Shown: positions 21,373 through 33,285 of the stretch, piece after piece
How the letters are laid out: each line of letters begins with the position of its first letter
How positions within the stretch are numbered: position 1 is the first letter of the stretch
Origin: Symsagittifera roscoffensis
Taxonomy: Eukaryota > Xenacoelomorpha > Acoela > Convolutidae
DNA: 64,000 bases
Assembly: GCF_963678635.1 (NCBI RefSeq)
Contig: NC_087065.1
Span: forward strand, 52,641,858 to 52,705,857
Reading direction: 5' to 3'
Notes under the pieces: model-generated
What the model was told of the DNA's origin: nothing
Database searches by the model: none
Seen by the model: the letters and a program-made list of their open reading frames with translations, nothing else
Translations under genes and position numbers: made by a program

Positions 21373-21721
21373 GTGAGTGTCCTTAGAGTTATCTCGGTGG
21401 CTAAACCCGACATACATCAAGGTTTGTTTTCTCTGTCAAATTTAGTCTCTCTCTTTAGTCTCGTATTATTTTGCATGGAGATATAATTTGCTGTAATGGG
21501 AAAGAGTCCAATTTTTTTTGTTCAATTCAATCAATCAAATTTCCTTGAGCAAATGTTTGGGAAAAATCAAATGTTTTAGTAAAAACCTAGTATTATATAG
21601 TTGTTGAACATCTTGATTATTGAAAAGCAGTCATATGCATGAAAGTTTTTCATGATTGTTCCATGATTTTCGGAAGCTAATAATCGGAAGTGAACATAGA
21701 AACGTAAAATGAAAACAATGT

Positions 21722-21765
21722 AATAAGCAAGGATAGCCGGTTGCTGTGCAAGTAGCGCAGAATGA
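21722..21765 (+). repeat. Short repeat also present inverted in gene 1 intron 1
   Basis: AAGCAAGGATAGCCGGTTGC followed by TGTGCAAGTAGC matches the reverse complement of about 8500-8535 with few changes. Its text resembles the head of the SINE-like family (AAGCAAGGGTATTGCAACCG), so it may be a fragment of it. Confidence 0.4.
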
Positions 21766-22084
21766 TCCGAGCAGCCTGAATTAAGTAGGCTTTAATAAAA
21801 TTCTATGTTTCTAATAAGTTTCTATGCTTTTTTAAAATAAAAATATCAATATTTCTTTTCTTATACTACAACTCCTTCACGCTTCGTGAATTGGTCGGAA
21901 AAATAACAATTCTCTTATTTGGTTCATTGTTTTATCCTTTTGTTTGCTGCGTTTTGCAGGATACTTAAAGCTTTTCCAGAAAATTTGTTTGCAGTTTGAA
22001 CTTATCATTTGTTGCATTTGCGATAGTTTTAAGGTCTTAACTACTGAGTATTTGAGGTTTTTGATTGATTTTTTCAAAAAAATT

Positions 22085-22960
22085 TCAGTACGTTTAGATT
22101 AGAGAAATTTAAGATTGCCAACACTTTAGTTAGGTGCTGTCAGGTTACTCTCAGCTGATGCAAATTTTGCCTTCAAATGTGACTGCTCAAATGCTTTTAT
22201 ATTCCGAGATATGATTTTGTAATGATTTTCAAAAAATTTGATTTATATTTGGTTGCACGCCTTGCTTCCAAATATGACTGCCCAGTTGCATTTGGTTTCC
22301 GAGATATGACAATTTCATAATTTTTGCAAAAAATTTCAGAAAATTTAGATTTAAATAAATTCAGTCTTTGAAATTTTCAGTCCTGTCGCTGGGTGCTGGC
22401 AGGATAATTTTAGAGGTTGCAAGTCTTGTATCTAATTGTGACTGCTCAAATGGTTTTAGTTGCCGAGATATTATTTTTTAAATGATTTCAAAAAAGTGAA
22501 ATGAAAATTATCTCAAAATTGAAATTTCACAACTTCAGCTGGATGCTGCCAGGGTAATCTCAGGGATTACGAATCTTTCCTCGGAATGAAACTGCTGAAA
22601 TCTTTTTAGTTCAGAGATAATTCAAAAAAATTTAATTCATAAAAAATGTTTTTCAAAATTTGAAATCGTCGACCCTTTGGTGGGTTGATGCCTGATTACT
22701 ACCAACACATGCAGATGTGGCCGACATCCTAATGTGATTGCTGAGTTTTTCAAATTTCACGAAATTGGTGTTTTTCATAATATTTCAGATGTTTTCGATA
22801 AATTTTCATTAAAAAAAAATCTTTCTCAAAAAGGCGGGTTGATGTCATTTTTCTCCCACGGGATGCAGAGGTGGCTTCCAAATATGACTGCTCGAATCCT
22901 TTTAGTATGTATCCCTCTTTCGTTGTGCTGTGATGGTACTCCCAGGCGATGAACATCTGG
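22085..22960 (+). repeat. Diverged array of Helitron-type core units
   Basis: About five units share GGTGCTGTCAGGTTACTCTC-like, GACTGCTCAAATGC and CCGAGATAT phrases with the cores at 17.1, 28.4 and 38.4 kb, but are more diverged. No hairpin-CTRR end or TCTATC start is visible. It is probably an old relic within gene 2 intron 1. Confidence 0.5.
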
Positions 22961-23099
22961 CATCTAATTACGACGGATTTCGCTTGCTTATCAAGCGTAA
23001 TCAAATCGGAATATAGTTTTTTTTTCGTGTTAACAACTTGTTTAACAGAATTATTTGAACCATTTGGTATCTTAGTTCGTAATAAATTCAAGTTTGTAA

Positions 23100-24065
23100 A
23101 AGTTTTCGGCCGATTTAGTCTTTAGGTAACGAATATGTCTGTGACGCCAAAGGTCGTGGGTTCGAAACTGCCCGGACCTCTTTATTTTTCAAACGGGAAT
23201 TAGTCCGTTTCAAAAAAAAAACCTTGTCCGCTTATTATTGTGTGCTTATGCTTTAACGGCTTAGTTGCCGTATTGAATTTTTGTTTTAAATTTTTTTAAA
23301 TTAAAGTTGTTTTTGGTGTTTTGATTTACCTCTGCTCTTTGTAATTTTACTAAACTATGCATATATATTTTTTTTTAAATTTGTTCTGCCCAAATGCTTT
23401 CGGCCTATTTTTTTATTAGCTTAGTGACCTAATTTTCGAGTCGTTTCAACGGAAAAATATATTGCCCACCTCTATATTGCACAAAATGCTAAAAATCTTA
23501 AAACAAATGTAGGTCAAGTTTTTCATGTTTAAATTTTTTTTCCAGCTTTTTTCTTTCTTTTTTTCCTATAAAATGTCGGCTTTTTGGCCTCATATTGCGT
23601 CTTTTGAAGAGCGAAAAAAGTTTCGTGTGAGTGTGTGTTTGTGTTTTGAGTTTGAGAGGGACCTACTAACTTCTTATTAGTCTTTAAAAAATTTTGATTT
23701 TTTTTCGGCTTTTTTTTTGGGCTTAATAGTTTTCGTCCTATATTGTATCGGCTTAGTGGCCTCATATTGTTTCATTTGACGAACAAAATAAGTGTTTTGA
23801 GGGTGATGTGGACTTACTAATTTTTCGTATATCTGTAGTCTCTTTGATTTTTTTTTGGCTTAAAGGGTTTCCGACTAGGTATTTTCGGCTTTGTTACTGT
23901 TGGCTACAGTATCTTCAGATGCTTATTACACATTTTTTTATCTTGGCATGTTTTTGTTCAAAGTTATTCTTATTCATTTTATTATATCTAGTTTTTTTTA
24001 CCTTTTTTTTCTGGTTTTGTATCGCAAGTGGTGCGAAGCTCAGCTTCGCCTCTGTGTCAACATTT
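23100..24065 (+). repeat. tRNA-derived SINE-like element
   Basis: The tRNA-like head at 23130-23180 has a B-box-like GGGTTCGAAACTG. It is followed by GTCCGTTT and a CGGCTTAGTTGCC phrase typical of the family. The tail TCGCAAGTGGTGCGAAGCTC-AGCTTCGCCTCTGTGTC lies at 24020-24053. The 5' hairpin head is not clear. Sequence between is T-rich and non-coding. Confidence 0.55.
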
Positions 24066-24469
24066 TTAGGCTTCCGGGATGAAGATGTTTATGATTTTAA
24101 AAAGTTTCGATCAACTTAAGATTTAAATTGAGAAAAAGAGTTCGTAAGTTATGGTCGGTTAAACTGTTGATAGCAGCAAAGGGTATACGTGCAGGCTATT
24201 GAAAAAGATTAAATAAGTTAAACTAGAATCTGAATTATGAAATCAATTATTTTACAAATGAAATCGTTTCAGAAGTTTTTAAAGGTCAAATTTGCATTTC
24301 GATCCCGTCTGCCATTTCAGGGATTTGTTTCTGAGCTAACAATGCGATGATCTGAAACTCCTTGGACTTGATTTGATTTTTATCGTTCAGTTTATGAAAT
24401 AAAAAGCGTTGCTAGATGCCTCCGTCTAATTTTACAGTGGCATTAATTTACTTATTTTTAATGCGCACT

Positions 24470-25475
24470 TGCGATAGCAAGTTTCTTGTTATCGGGAACT
24501 AGACTTTGTTCCCGTGAGCAACTTCTTTTAACACCTTCTTAATTGAAATTGATGTTGCTTCATTATCAAATCTGACCATTATCTAGGCCGCATCATACTT
24601 GTTCTGAAGGTGATGAAGTTGCTTTTGCAGTCTATGGCGAGGGGTTCGAGTCCTGGCTGGACCTTTTTTCAGTGTCTGCAATTGAATTTTTTTCCGGAAA
24701 AAATTGATTAGTCGGGCTATAGGTTGTCGGCTTATGCTTTGTCGGCTTAGTTGCCCTACCACATTTTTTGGCATTGTAACCAGTTTCTTGTTTCCTACAA
24801 ATCAGTTCGCTCGGTAGTGAAAAATAAAATTTATTTATTTTTAATTGCTCAATTGTTTTTTATGACAACATATTACTTTGTCATTTTTTGTTTTCGGAAT
24901 AATTGACGTCTAAAAGCGCAATGTCGGCTTAGTGAATATTAATGACTATGTTTCTCGTCTGGCTCTCTGAGATTGGACAGTTCGTATTTCAGAAAAAAAA
25001 ATGTTTTTCTTATGACAATAATGTCCGTTGCCATTTTTTGTTTTCAGATGAATTGGCGTTCATCCACCGTTTTGTTGACTTAATGGACGCTCAAAAAGTA
25101 ATAAAAGCTTGCTTAATGCTAGTGGTTGTGTTTCCAGTTTGTTTTTCTGAGATCGAGTTTTTCGTAACTTGATTTTTTCATGACAATAATTTCTTTTGTC
25201 ATTTTATGGTTTAAGATCCATTGATTTCTAACCACGTGTGGTTGGATTTGTGAACGCTCGGAAAATACTAGAAGCTTGTTTAATGCTGGTGGTTGTATTT
25301 CTCGTCTGTATCTTAGACGTTGAATGTTTCGTATTTCCAAAAAAAAGTTTCTTTCCTAAAAAAAACTTTTTTCCCATATTTTTTCCATCTTGCTGGCTGT
25401 TTGGTAGCTTGCAATGTCACGCTTTTGTTATATCGCAAAAAATTCGAAGCTTCACATCGCTTCTTTGTTTATTTT
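24470..25475 (+). repeat. tRNA-derived SINE-like element with 5' hairpin
   Basis: The head TTGCGATAGCAAG folds into a short hairpin and is followed by GGGAACTAGACTTTGTTCCC. The B-box-like GGGGTTCGAGTCCTGGC is at about 24640. The family phrases GTCGGCTTATGCTTTGTCGG and GGCTTAGTTGCC follow. A diverged tail is at 25430-25465. This copy shows the element order most clearly: hairpin head, tRNA-like part, GTCGGCTTA phrases, tail. Confidence 0.6.
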
Positions 25476-25560
25476 ACGTATAAGCAATTATCAATCTCAT
25501 CAATCTGTTGAAGCACCGGGGGTGCATGACACTCTAGTGAATGAATTGAATCCTCTGAAT
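25340..25560 (+). repeat. Direct duplication, copy 1, ending in hairpin and CTAG
   Basis: This matches 26262-26490 through AGTAGCTTGCAATGT-like text, the SINE-type tail and the hairpin GCACC-GGGG-GTGC at 25513. ATGACACT-CTAG (25537) follows, and past it GAATGAATTGAA. The hairpin and CTAG are Helitron-type 3' termini. Confidence 0.6.
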
Positions 25561-26261
25561 TCCTGGAAATCAAGTTAAAAAACTGTTCTGGGTTTGATCA
25601 ATTTTGCATTTAATGGCAAACTCGTATCTTTCAAAACGTCTCTTGAACCCCTACTACTAATTTTTGATGATCTACTGACTTCTGAAAAACATATGGGTGC
25701 TATTAATTCCACGTGTTATTTCCACATGAGATTTCTCCACACGAGAATCTTGTGATGCTATAACGTCATCTGATTCTTAGCACGCTAGGCTATTGTAACT
25801 CACTTGTAAGTTAAATATTGGTACACTCCAGAAGACACAGATTTTCGTTGCTCGCTTCATTTCAACTTTTATCGTTTCAGCAGTACCAGCCTTCATCTAC
25901 CTGATCGTAACTGGCTTCCTGTATTTCAAAGAATTATGATTTCCTAACAGTACTGTTTTTTTTCCATCAGAACATGTTAATTTCATATAACTTCTTGTTT
26001 AATAAAAACATATCTAGGAATGAATACTTTTACAAACAATAAACTATGTAAATTAAACTGCACGTGGCACCAATTATTTCATTGTTTTTTTTAAAATTAG
26101 CTTCATAAGAAAAAAATATATAATTACAAGTAACTTCTGAATCCATCGAGCGATCTAAGAATTGGTAATGATTCGTGTTTCTGTAGAAGGTATGTCTTTA
26201 TTCTTTCTTTGGTTTTTTTGCGAGATGTGATGAGTCTGAGATCTTTAGTCAGTGAATTGTT

Positions 26262-26490
26262 TTTTTTTCCAAAAAAAGTTTATTTCCTAAAAAACGTATT
26301 TTTCCATCTTACTGACTGTTTAGTAGCTTGCAATGTTATGCTTTTGTTATATCGCAAGTGATTCGAAGCTTCACGTCGCCTCTCTTTTTTTTACGAATAA
26401 GCAATAATCACGCTCATCAATTTGTTAGAAGCACCGGAGGTGCATGACACTCTAGTCTGAATGAATTGAAACCTCTGAGTTCCTCAAAAT
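26262..26490 (+). repeat. Direct duplication, copy 2, ending in hairpin and CTAG
   Basis: A second copy of 25340-25560, about 0.9 kb downstream. It has hairpin GCACC-GGAG-GTGC at 26431 and ATGACACT-CTAG ending at 26455. Similarity continues past CTAG (GAATGAATTGAAACCTCTGA and GATTGATCAATTTTG). The duplication is therefore wider than the element end and is probably segmental. Confidence 0.6.
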
Positions 26491-26539
26491 CACGTTTAAA
26501 AAAGTGTCTGGGATTGATCAATTTTGATCATTTAAAACT

Positions 26540-26910
26540 GAATGAATGAAAATCATTAGGATAGAGAAAGAAAACTATTGGTCCGAGAACTGCCTTGTGG
26601 CACTCCATGGTTCAAGAATTCTCATGCGGATATTTGATTCGTTTTTTTTACTGCTTGTTGGTGAGTTTTCATAATGTTGTCGAAAATTGTTACAGCCGTT
26701 TTTGAGAAACACATTTGTTCATTTTTTTAGAAAAAAAATATCGTGAGATATTGATTTAAACGCTTAAGCAAGATCCTAAAAAGAATTGCTGACATGTATC
26801 CATTGCGACAATTGAAATTCAGAATTTCCATCAAGTTGATTAAAGCGTTGAGTGAAGATTGTTTTTCTGAAAACCGAATTGCATATTATTTATCTTCATT
26901 CGCAAGTTTA
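26540..26910 (-). pseudogene. LINE reverse transcriptase fragment, minus strand, decayed
   Basis: On the minus strand two landmarks of the non-LTR reverse transcriptase domain can be read in order. First comes QFGFQKNNLHST, then (frame-shifted) LINLMEIL, near 26810-26900. Second is HGVPQGS at about 26600, followed after a one-base frameshift by LGPIVFFLYPNDFH. The frameshifts and short extent show a dead fragment. Its orientation is opposite to PIEZO gene 2, whose intron 1 it lies in. Clade is not assigned; CR1/Jockey-like is a guess. Confidence 0.6.
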
Positions 26911-27159
26911 TCCATAGACCTATTCTAATATCTCATTACCTAAATGATTTTACATTTTTGACCAGAAGACGTGGAAAATCAATTTTCCTCCGCAGTTTAC
27001 CCCAGTAGGAATTAAACAAATCGAAGGTGTAGCGAACAGTCTACCGGTGTCTGTGTATTAAAGTTAACACAGTTTCAAAAAACGCGGAGATTTATGAATT
27101 TTTTGATAAGCATGGATTCCTATAACAAAAAAGCACTTCTGATTTTCAAAAAGATAAAT

Positions 27160-27290
27160 GGATGAACTTTTTTCGACATGTCGATTATAGAGGCAGCTCT
27201 ATTGCAATCAAGAGGACAAAATTTTTTTAAATCTTTTTCGACATTGTCGATTATGGAGGCAGCTCTATAGCAAACCAAGATGATATACAG
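27160..27290 (+). repeat. Two-copy tandem repeat, about 70 bp
   Basis: GTCGATTATAGAGGCAGCTC at 27181 and GTCGATTATGGAGGCAGCTC at 27248, each preceded by TTTTTCGACAT and followed by TATTGCAA or TATAGCAA. This is a local direct duplication. Confidence 0.6.
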
Positions 27291-28135
27291 AATAAAAACT
27301 TCATATGATCAGATAATAAAGAAATGGCATTTAAATATATAAGTTACACGGGAGCAAAAAGTGTTCACAGATGAGAATAAAACGCTGATGCCTTCGAGAT
27401 GCCGGGTTAGATAAATTTCAAGAAGTCGACAAATTCTTGAGTTTTTTCCCATTTTAGTTGCCGTAAAAACTTGGTTCAAAGAATGGTATATTTTGAAATA
27501 ATTTTAATTTTAATGATGTATCTCTTACATCCACCTACATACCGACTATTTAGAATTCGTAATTTTTTGGTTTTTTAAAGATTAAGTAATGTTTTGGTTG
27601 ATTTTCAGCTTATTGGGTGTCGAATTTAATTCTGTCGGCTAATTTACCTAGTGTATTTGTATTTTGTCTTCTTTTTCCGGTCAGATCTTTAACAAATTGA
27701 TTTATTTTAGCGAATGTTTTTTAGGAAGCTTGAGTTCAACTTCTCCGAGTGTTTTTTGGTGCAGATTTTCAAAACTGAATATCATTGCTGATAAAAATTT
27801 GCTATTGAAAATTTTTGTCTACTAGCTTGCATTGCATCTTCTATCTGCTTTACTGCTTGCAATGCTATAGCGTTTTTCAGCAATTTTGGTTGAACAAAAT
27901 AAAAAAAAATTAAATGAATTTTCAAAGTATAAACAAAACTGACTGAGGTAAGAAAAAGTTATTACTTGAATAAGATTGCGATTCTCAGCAGTCTGTTGAT
28001 CAAATCACTTCAAAGTAAAATAAAGCTGGTTCAAAAATACAAAAAAGTGCTTCTGAAAATATGAGCAGATAAAGTAAAAAATACAATGTAGAAGTATATT
28101 GGCCATATAAACAATAGGAAAAGGTCGGAAGTCCA

Positions 28136-28835
28136 TCTATCTCTTATTTAATTGGCGTTTCACGTGACACATGTTTAAGCAGTCCCTATGTTGACGTGTA
28201 TGTCCGTATTTTTGCATGTTTAAGTTTCTTCAACGTCTTATTTTTTGCATAATTAACGAAAATTTTTTTGAACGTTTAAGCTATACCGTAGGTTAAGATG
28301 CTTAAGAAATTTCATTTGGCTCATGTTTAAGTCTGCTGGACTGGTAAAAGGCCAAAAAATTGAAAGATTTGAAAATTTTATATATACGTTCTATACATTC
28401 CTATATAGTGGGGCGCTGTTAAGTACATTTAGGGGTTGCAAATCTGGCGTTTAAGTATGACTGCTAAAATCCTTATATTGTTCGAGATATGGCGCTTTTA
28501 TGATTTTTTAATTTTTTTCAAAAAACTTGGAAAGAAAAAACCCAACCGAACTTGAATTTCTTGACCCTATAGTGGGGTTCTATCAGGGTAAATTCAGGGG
28601 TTGCGAATCTGGCGTCCAAGTATGACTGCTCAAATCCTTATATTGTTCGAGATATGGCGCTTTTATGATTTTTTAATTTTTTTCAAAAAACTTGGAAAGA
28701 AAAAACCCAACCGAACTTGAATTTCTTGACCCTATAGTGGGGTGCTATCAGGGTAAATTCAGGGGTTGCGAATCTGGCGTCCAAGTATGACTGCTCAAAT
28801 CTTTTCATTTTTCTAGATATGGCGTTTTTATGTTT
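28136..28835 (+). mobile_element. Helitron-like element, 3'-truncated
   Basis: The start TCTATCTCTTATTTAATTGG followed by CGTTTCACGTGACAC matches the element at 17105. After the GCATGTTTAAG leader there are three core units of 165 bp (gct landmarks at 28463, 28628, 28793), the last two nearly identical. The 3' hairpin is absent, and LINE-derived sequence begins directly at about 28840, so the element was cut or invaded there. Confidence 0.6.
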
Positions 28836-28846
28836 TTCTAGTTCTT

Positions 28847-31090
28847 TTGAATAACATTCGCTCATTAATGCAAAATCATGAATGTTTAGAGCTTTTTTTT
28901 GAGACTAAAACTAATAAGCAGCAAGTTATAGCTCCTACTGAAACATGGCTGAAAGATTATATGGAGTTTAGTATTTTCACATTGGCAGGTTACCCGTCTT
29001 CTGAAACAGTGAATAGGAACAGACGCAGCGGAGGTGTTGTCTTCAACGTAAGCTTAGCTATTTCATATAATAATTAAAGAACTGACTTCAGACGAATTGC
29101 AAATTTTCACTATTTTATGCGAAAACAGCGGAATGAAAAGTTATCTTACTATTGTCTTTAAAAAACCTCAAATGAACAATTCTTGATCAATTACAATTTC
29201 ATCTGTTTGAATTGAGAATTCAGCCTGGAGATATGCGCACTGTATCTGGAGACATGAATGTTGATGTGTCTAAGTCTAAAAGTGACTCTCTAAATCTAGA
29301 AATCAGCCTACTACTGTTTGGGTTAAATTTATTGAAAAGTGAAAGTACTCAATAACGAAAAGCAGCCAGTGAACAATAGATGTGTTTTTTACCAATTTTC
29401 ATTCGATAGTCATGGTCCAGCTTAACTCAATATTGGATCACGAGGCGGTAAAAATTGAAGCACCATTTCTAACTGAAGACAAAGTTTTGCTTTAAAACAA
29501 AATCTTGAAACTTGAGATAACTGGAACGTTTTGGATAACCATGAGACTTTGTTGAAATTCAGTTTTGCGCTTTGACAGACCACTGAAAAAGATTAAGTGA
29601 AAACAGGATATTGAAGGTACGAGTGCTTGCTTTTCTCAGCTCCTAATAGCTATCCAATCTACTTGTGAAACTTTCATTCCTAAGCTCCCAATCAATAAAA
29701 ATAGGAAAAGTTGGACAACAGCTAAAATTAAAAATGAGAGTAATAGAATGAATAATTTCTACAAAAAAAAACTTGAACAATAAGAGCGATTGTAATCTTA
29801 ATTAATTCCAGGAACAACAAAAAGTTTAAAAGCATGTGACGAAAATAAAAAAAACTCTTTGAGAGAAGACTTGAAAGCAAGAGCCATAAAAATTCGAATT
29901 TTTTTTATAAAGTCATAGGTGAAATTAGAAAAAAGGAAGAACAAATGAGTTTAAAACACAGCACTCCGAGTGTAGAAGAATTTGACGATTTTTTAAATAT
30001 GAAATTGGTCAGAAGCTAATCGGAGGTAATACAACACCACAAAATCTAAAAAATGTTGTAGAGAATGAGAATACAATGTTTGTTGAAATCCTGTTACCCC
30101 AAGACGTTTATGAGGTAATTAAAAGCCTTAAGAAAAATAACAGCCTGGATAGTTACAACCAAACTAACAACCTAATCGAAAAAATTAGTCCGGTTATATC
30201 TGAGCTCCTGAGTTGCCTTTTTAATCAATGTGTAGAGTTGACATATCCTTTATTTTTTAAGATTGCTGAAGTTCAATCAATTCATAAAACTGGCACATTG
30301 TCAGATTGTGATAACTACAGAACTACATCTATTCTACCAATTATGGGAAGGTTGTCGAAAAAATAATTATAAATCGCTTGTGAGGTTTTCGGAAAGTTTT
30401 ATGGGAAGGTTTTCGAAGAATTAATTATAAATCGCTTGAGGTTTTCGGAATAAATATGATGTACTAGTAGCATTTCAGTACGGACTCCAAAATAAAAAAA
30501 AGTACTGTTGATGCCTTTCAAAAATCAGTGAACAAATAGAGGAGAACTTAGAAGATAATTTTGGCTCCGTGTGTACGTGTATTAATCTTAGAAAATCGTT
30601 CTTAACAGTTGTCACAAAATCTTACTGGAAAAATGCGAACTGTACGGTTTATGAGTTAAAGTTGTTAATCTTTTGAGGTCATACCTAGAAAATCCTAAAC
30701 AGTACGATAGTTATAACAATTCATTATCAGACACCAAAACAATCTACTGTGGTGTAGCACAAATAAAACAAGAAATCAGCAGCAGCTGAATACTGATACA
30801 AGCAATGTTGAAAATTGGTTTTTGGAAATTAAGCTTGCCATAAACAAGGATAAAAACGCCGCCATAGAGTTTCACAGGAAGAAATTTCTAAACAAAAGAT
30901 CCCATGAGTACTTAGGTCTGAGTCCATTGGTCTAATAATTGATGAAAAATTAAAATTTCGAAACACTCATCGATAAAACTTTAAAAAGGGTAGCCAAGCC
31001 TTGCTCGATGATCTATCAACTCAGATTTTATTTGAACATATCTACAGTGCTCAAGATATACAAAATTTAGATTCAACCAACATATCAATA
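28847..31090 (+). pseudogene. Decayed non-LTR (LINE) retrotransposon, endonuclease and RT parts
   Basis: The endonuclease part is at 28847-29070: NNIRSLMQNHE, then TETWLKD, FTLAGYPSSE, and R.RRSGGVVF, the expected order for an apurinic-type endonuclease. The reverse transcriptase part is at 30076-30366: VYEVIKSLKKNNSLDSYN, ISELLSCLFNQCVEL, FKIAEVQSIHKTGTL and NYRTTSILPIMGRL. Later LRKSFLTV-like (about 30580) and YCGVAQ-like (about 30750) motifs are present in shifted frames. Many stops and frameshifts show it is dead. It lies in the sense orientation in gene 2 intron 1. It resembles CR1/Jockey-type elements, clade uncertain. Confidence 0.75.
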
Positions 31091-31099
31091 TAGTGTACT

Positions 31100-32529
31100 G
31101 ATCTATTTCACAGCTAATGAGACAAACTTTTAAAAAGTTAAAAAGCCGGCAAAGTGTCGTGTGAAGGAACTGTTTTAAAATTCTGTTTGGTTTGATAGTA
31201 ACAAGTATATAAGCTTTTTAAACTCATGGTTATCTTGTGGAAATAAAAAAACTTCAGGAATAAGTTAGTGAACAGGAGATAACAGATACTATCAAAACAG
31301 GCAAAAAAACTGCGCAGCTGAAATAAGTTTACTGCAAGAGCAAAAATTAAATCGAAATTAGAGTTCGTATTTTGTATAACAAGTTCTTGCAATTGGATAA
31401 AAATTTTCTTCTTGAAGCGTTAACTATTATCAATGAATCTTTTACTCGTTTTTTCATAAAATAAGAGATATTTATTTGTGGCAACGAACATTTTTAAAGT
31501 GTGTTGTTTAATTTCCATCCCTTTGTTATAATATTTTTCGTCATTTTATTTTGATTGCTAGAAAACACCAAAATAAACAGATTTTTTTCTCTTCAAGTTT
31601 TTAATATATTTGGAGAAATTTTGCGGGCCTTTTGTCTATATGATCTTAGTTCAAAAAGTAGACGAATAGATTTTGCTCATGGAGGTGTCACACGACAGGC
31701 TGATGCCTTTTTGGTGTTCTCCCAAGTCGAACCTAATTGTAAACGTGCGTTTTCATAGAATGTTTGGTTACAAGTTTTGGCCTTAAAAAAATTGTTAATT
31801 ATTGTTTTTATCTGTGTGGTATTGCACTTGGTGTGTTACATAAATATAAAACACGTTCTAACTTGAACTAATGCGGTTTAACACATTTGTTTGAAACTCG
31901 TACACAAAACTCTACTGGAGCGTTTAATTTCGAGCCAGCAACTGAAATTTTTCTGAAGATTTTTAACTCATGTTCAGGCGACGAGCATTAATGAATGTAT
32001 TTTCATTCCCGAATCTTAACATGAGAAATTAATTAATTATAAAAGCAAAGCCGGGTTACTTAATTTTTAAGAAGCTTGGTAATATCCTGTATTGACTTCT
32101 TTGAGAGCGCTGTAGCGTGGCTAAACTTAATTTATATCGTTGAAACGCATTTTTTCTCGGAGTTATCGAAATTTTCTATTAAGAATATCTCACAAAAAAT
32201 TTTGGCGCTGTACAATAACAGTGCAAATACATTTTTGAATAGATTTTAAAAAACGGAAGAAAAATTTCAAAGACAAAACTACCAGATATTTAGAACGAAT
32301 ATGCGGATTTGTTATTTTTGTCGTATCGAGTTTGGCTGATCCGTTTCGATCACATAAAACATAAACATGTTTTTATCAGAAAATAAAAACTCTGAACAAA
32401 ATTTTAGATAAAAAATACTAGTAATTGAATGTTTCAGTTGTTAAAAACACGCACTACTTCAAGCCTTTCTGCGTCCCAAAGTTGTGTACAGTGTTGAATC
32501 TGGCTCAATTTTTTAATACGACAGATAGA
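31100..32529. other. Gene 2 intron 1 stretch, nothing recognised
   Basis: AT-rich, with short ORFs lacking known motifs. I see no repeat shared with the rest of the window. Confidence 0.4.
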
Positions 32530-32537
32530 ATGCCGAT

Positions 32538-32963
32538 CAGGGGCGGATTTAGGGGGGGGGGGCGCGGACGCCCGCACCCCTTCAGGGATTCGACCCCCTG
32601 CCGACCCAAAAAGTCCCCCCTTTGGTAATTTTTAAGAACTCCATTTTTTGCCGACCGACCCTAAAATTTTTCTAAAGGCGCCTTTGGCGCCAATATATAC
32701 TAACTTTGAGGGGGAGCGCGCGCCAAAAAACGCGATTTTTTTGTCAAAATTTTTCAAAACGTGCCTAAAAACGGCGTTTTTGACCGGTTTTTTCAGAAAT
32801 TTGCCTCCGGCGCAGAAAATTTGGCCATAACAGGGACCTTTTAGTGCTTTAGAAGAGCTCGGAAAATCAATTTGGTCGACCTAAAAAAAAGGTCGTCAAA
32901 TTTTTTGAAAATTTTTTGAAAATCCGCCCCCCGCCCCTTGAAAAAATCCTAGATCCGCCCCTG
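32538..32963 (+). mobile_element. hAT-type MITE, 426 bp, with perfect 8-bp target duplication
   Basis: It starts CAGGGGCGGATTTAGG and ends CCTAGATCCGCCCCTG, 16-bp inverted ends with one mismatch. ATGCCGAT flanks it exactly on both sides (32530-32537 and 32964-32971). An 8-bp duplication with CAGGGGCGG-type ends fits the hAT superfamily. The interior is unusually GC-rich for the window, has a G-run near 32552 and an inner inverted segment GGCGCC-TTTGGCGCC, and has no transposase. The clean ends suggest a fairly young insertion. Confidence 0.8.
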
Positions 32964-33285
32964 ATGCCGATATAAGTAGTTTTTATCTAAGCTCATCTGT
33001 ACTATCAACCTTTGCTCAGTTTTGGATAACTACAGAAATGACGTAAAAATTGAAACAACTTCACATCAAATTTGGGTAAAACGCATAAAACTTCACATTA
33101 AAATCGGTTGAAAAATCCAGAGGTGCTTCTAATCGTGTTGTTAATCGTAATGATATACCATTTATTTGCCTAATTTTTGTGGTAAGTATTTAGGCGTTGT
33201 TGTTAGTAACTTATTTTGTATCAATCGAGTTATTTCGGAGTATTTATCAAAAATGAGACATTTATTTCCAATAACGGTTTCATTT

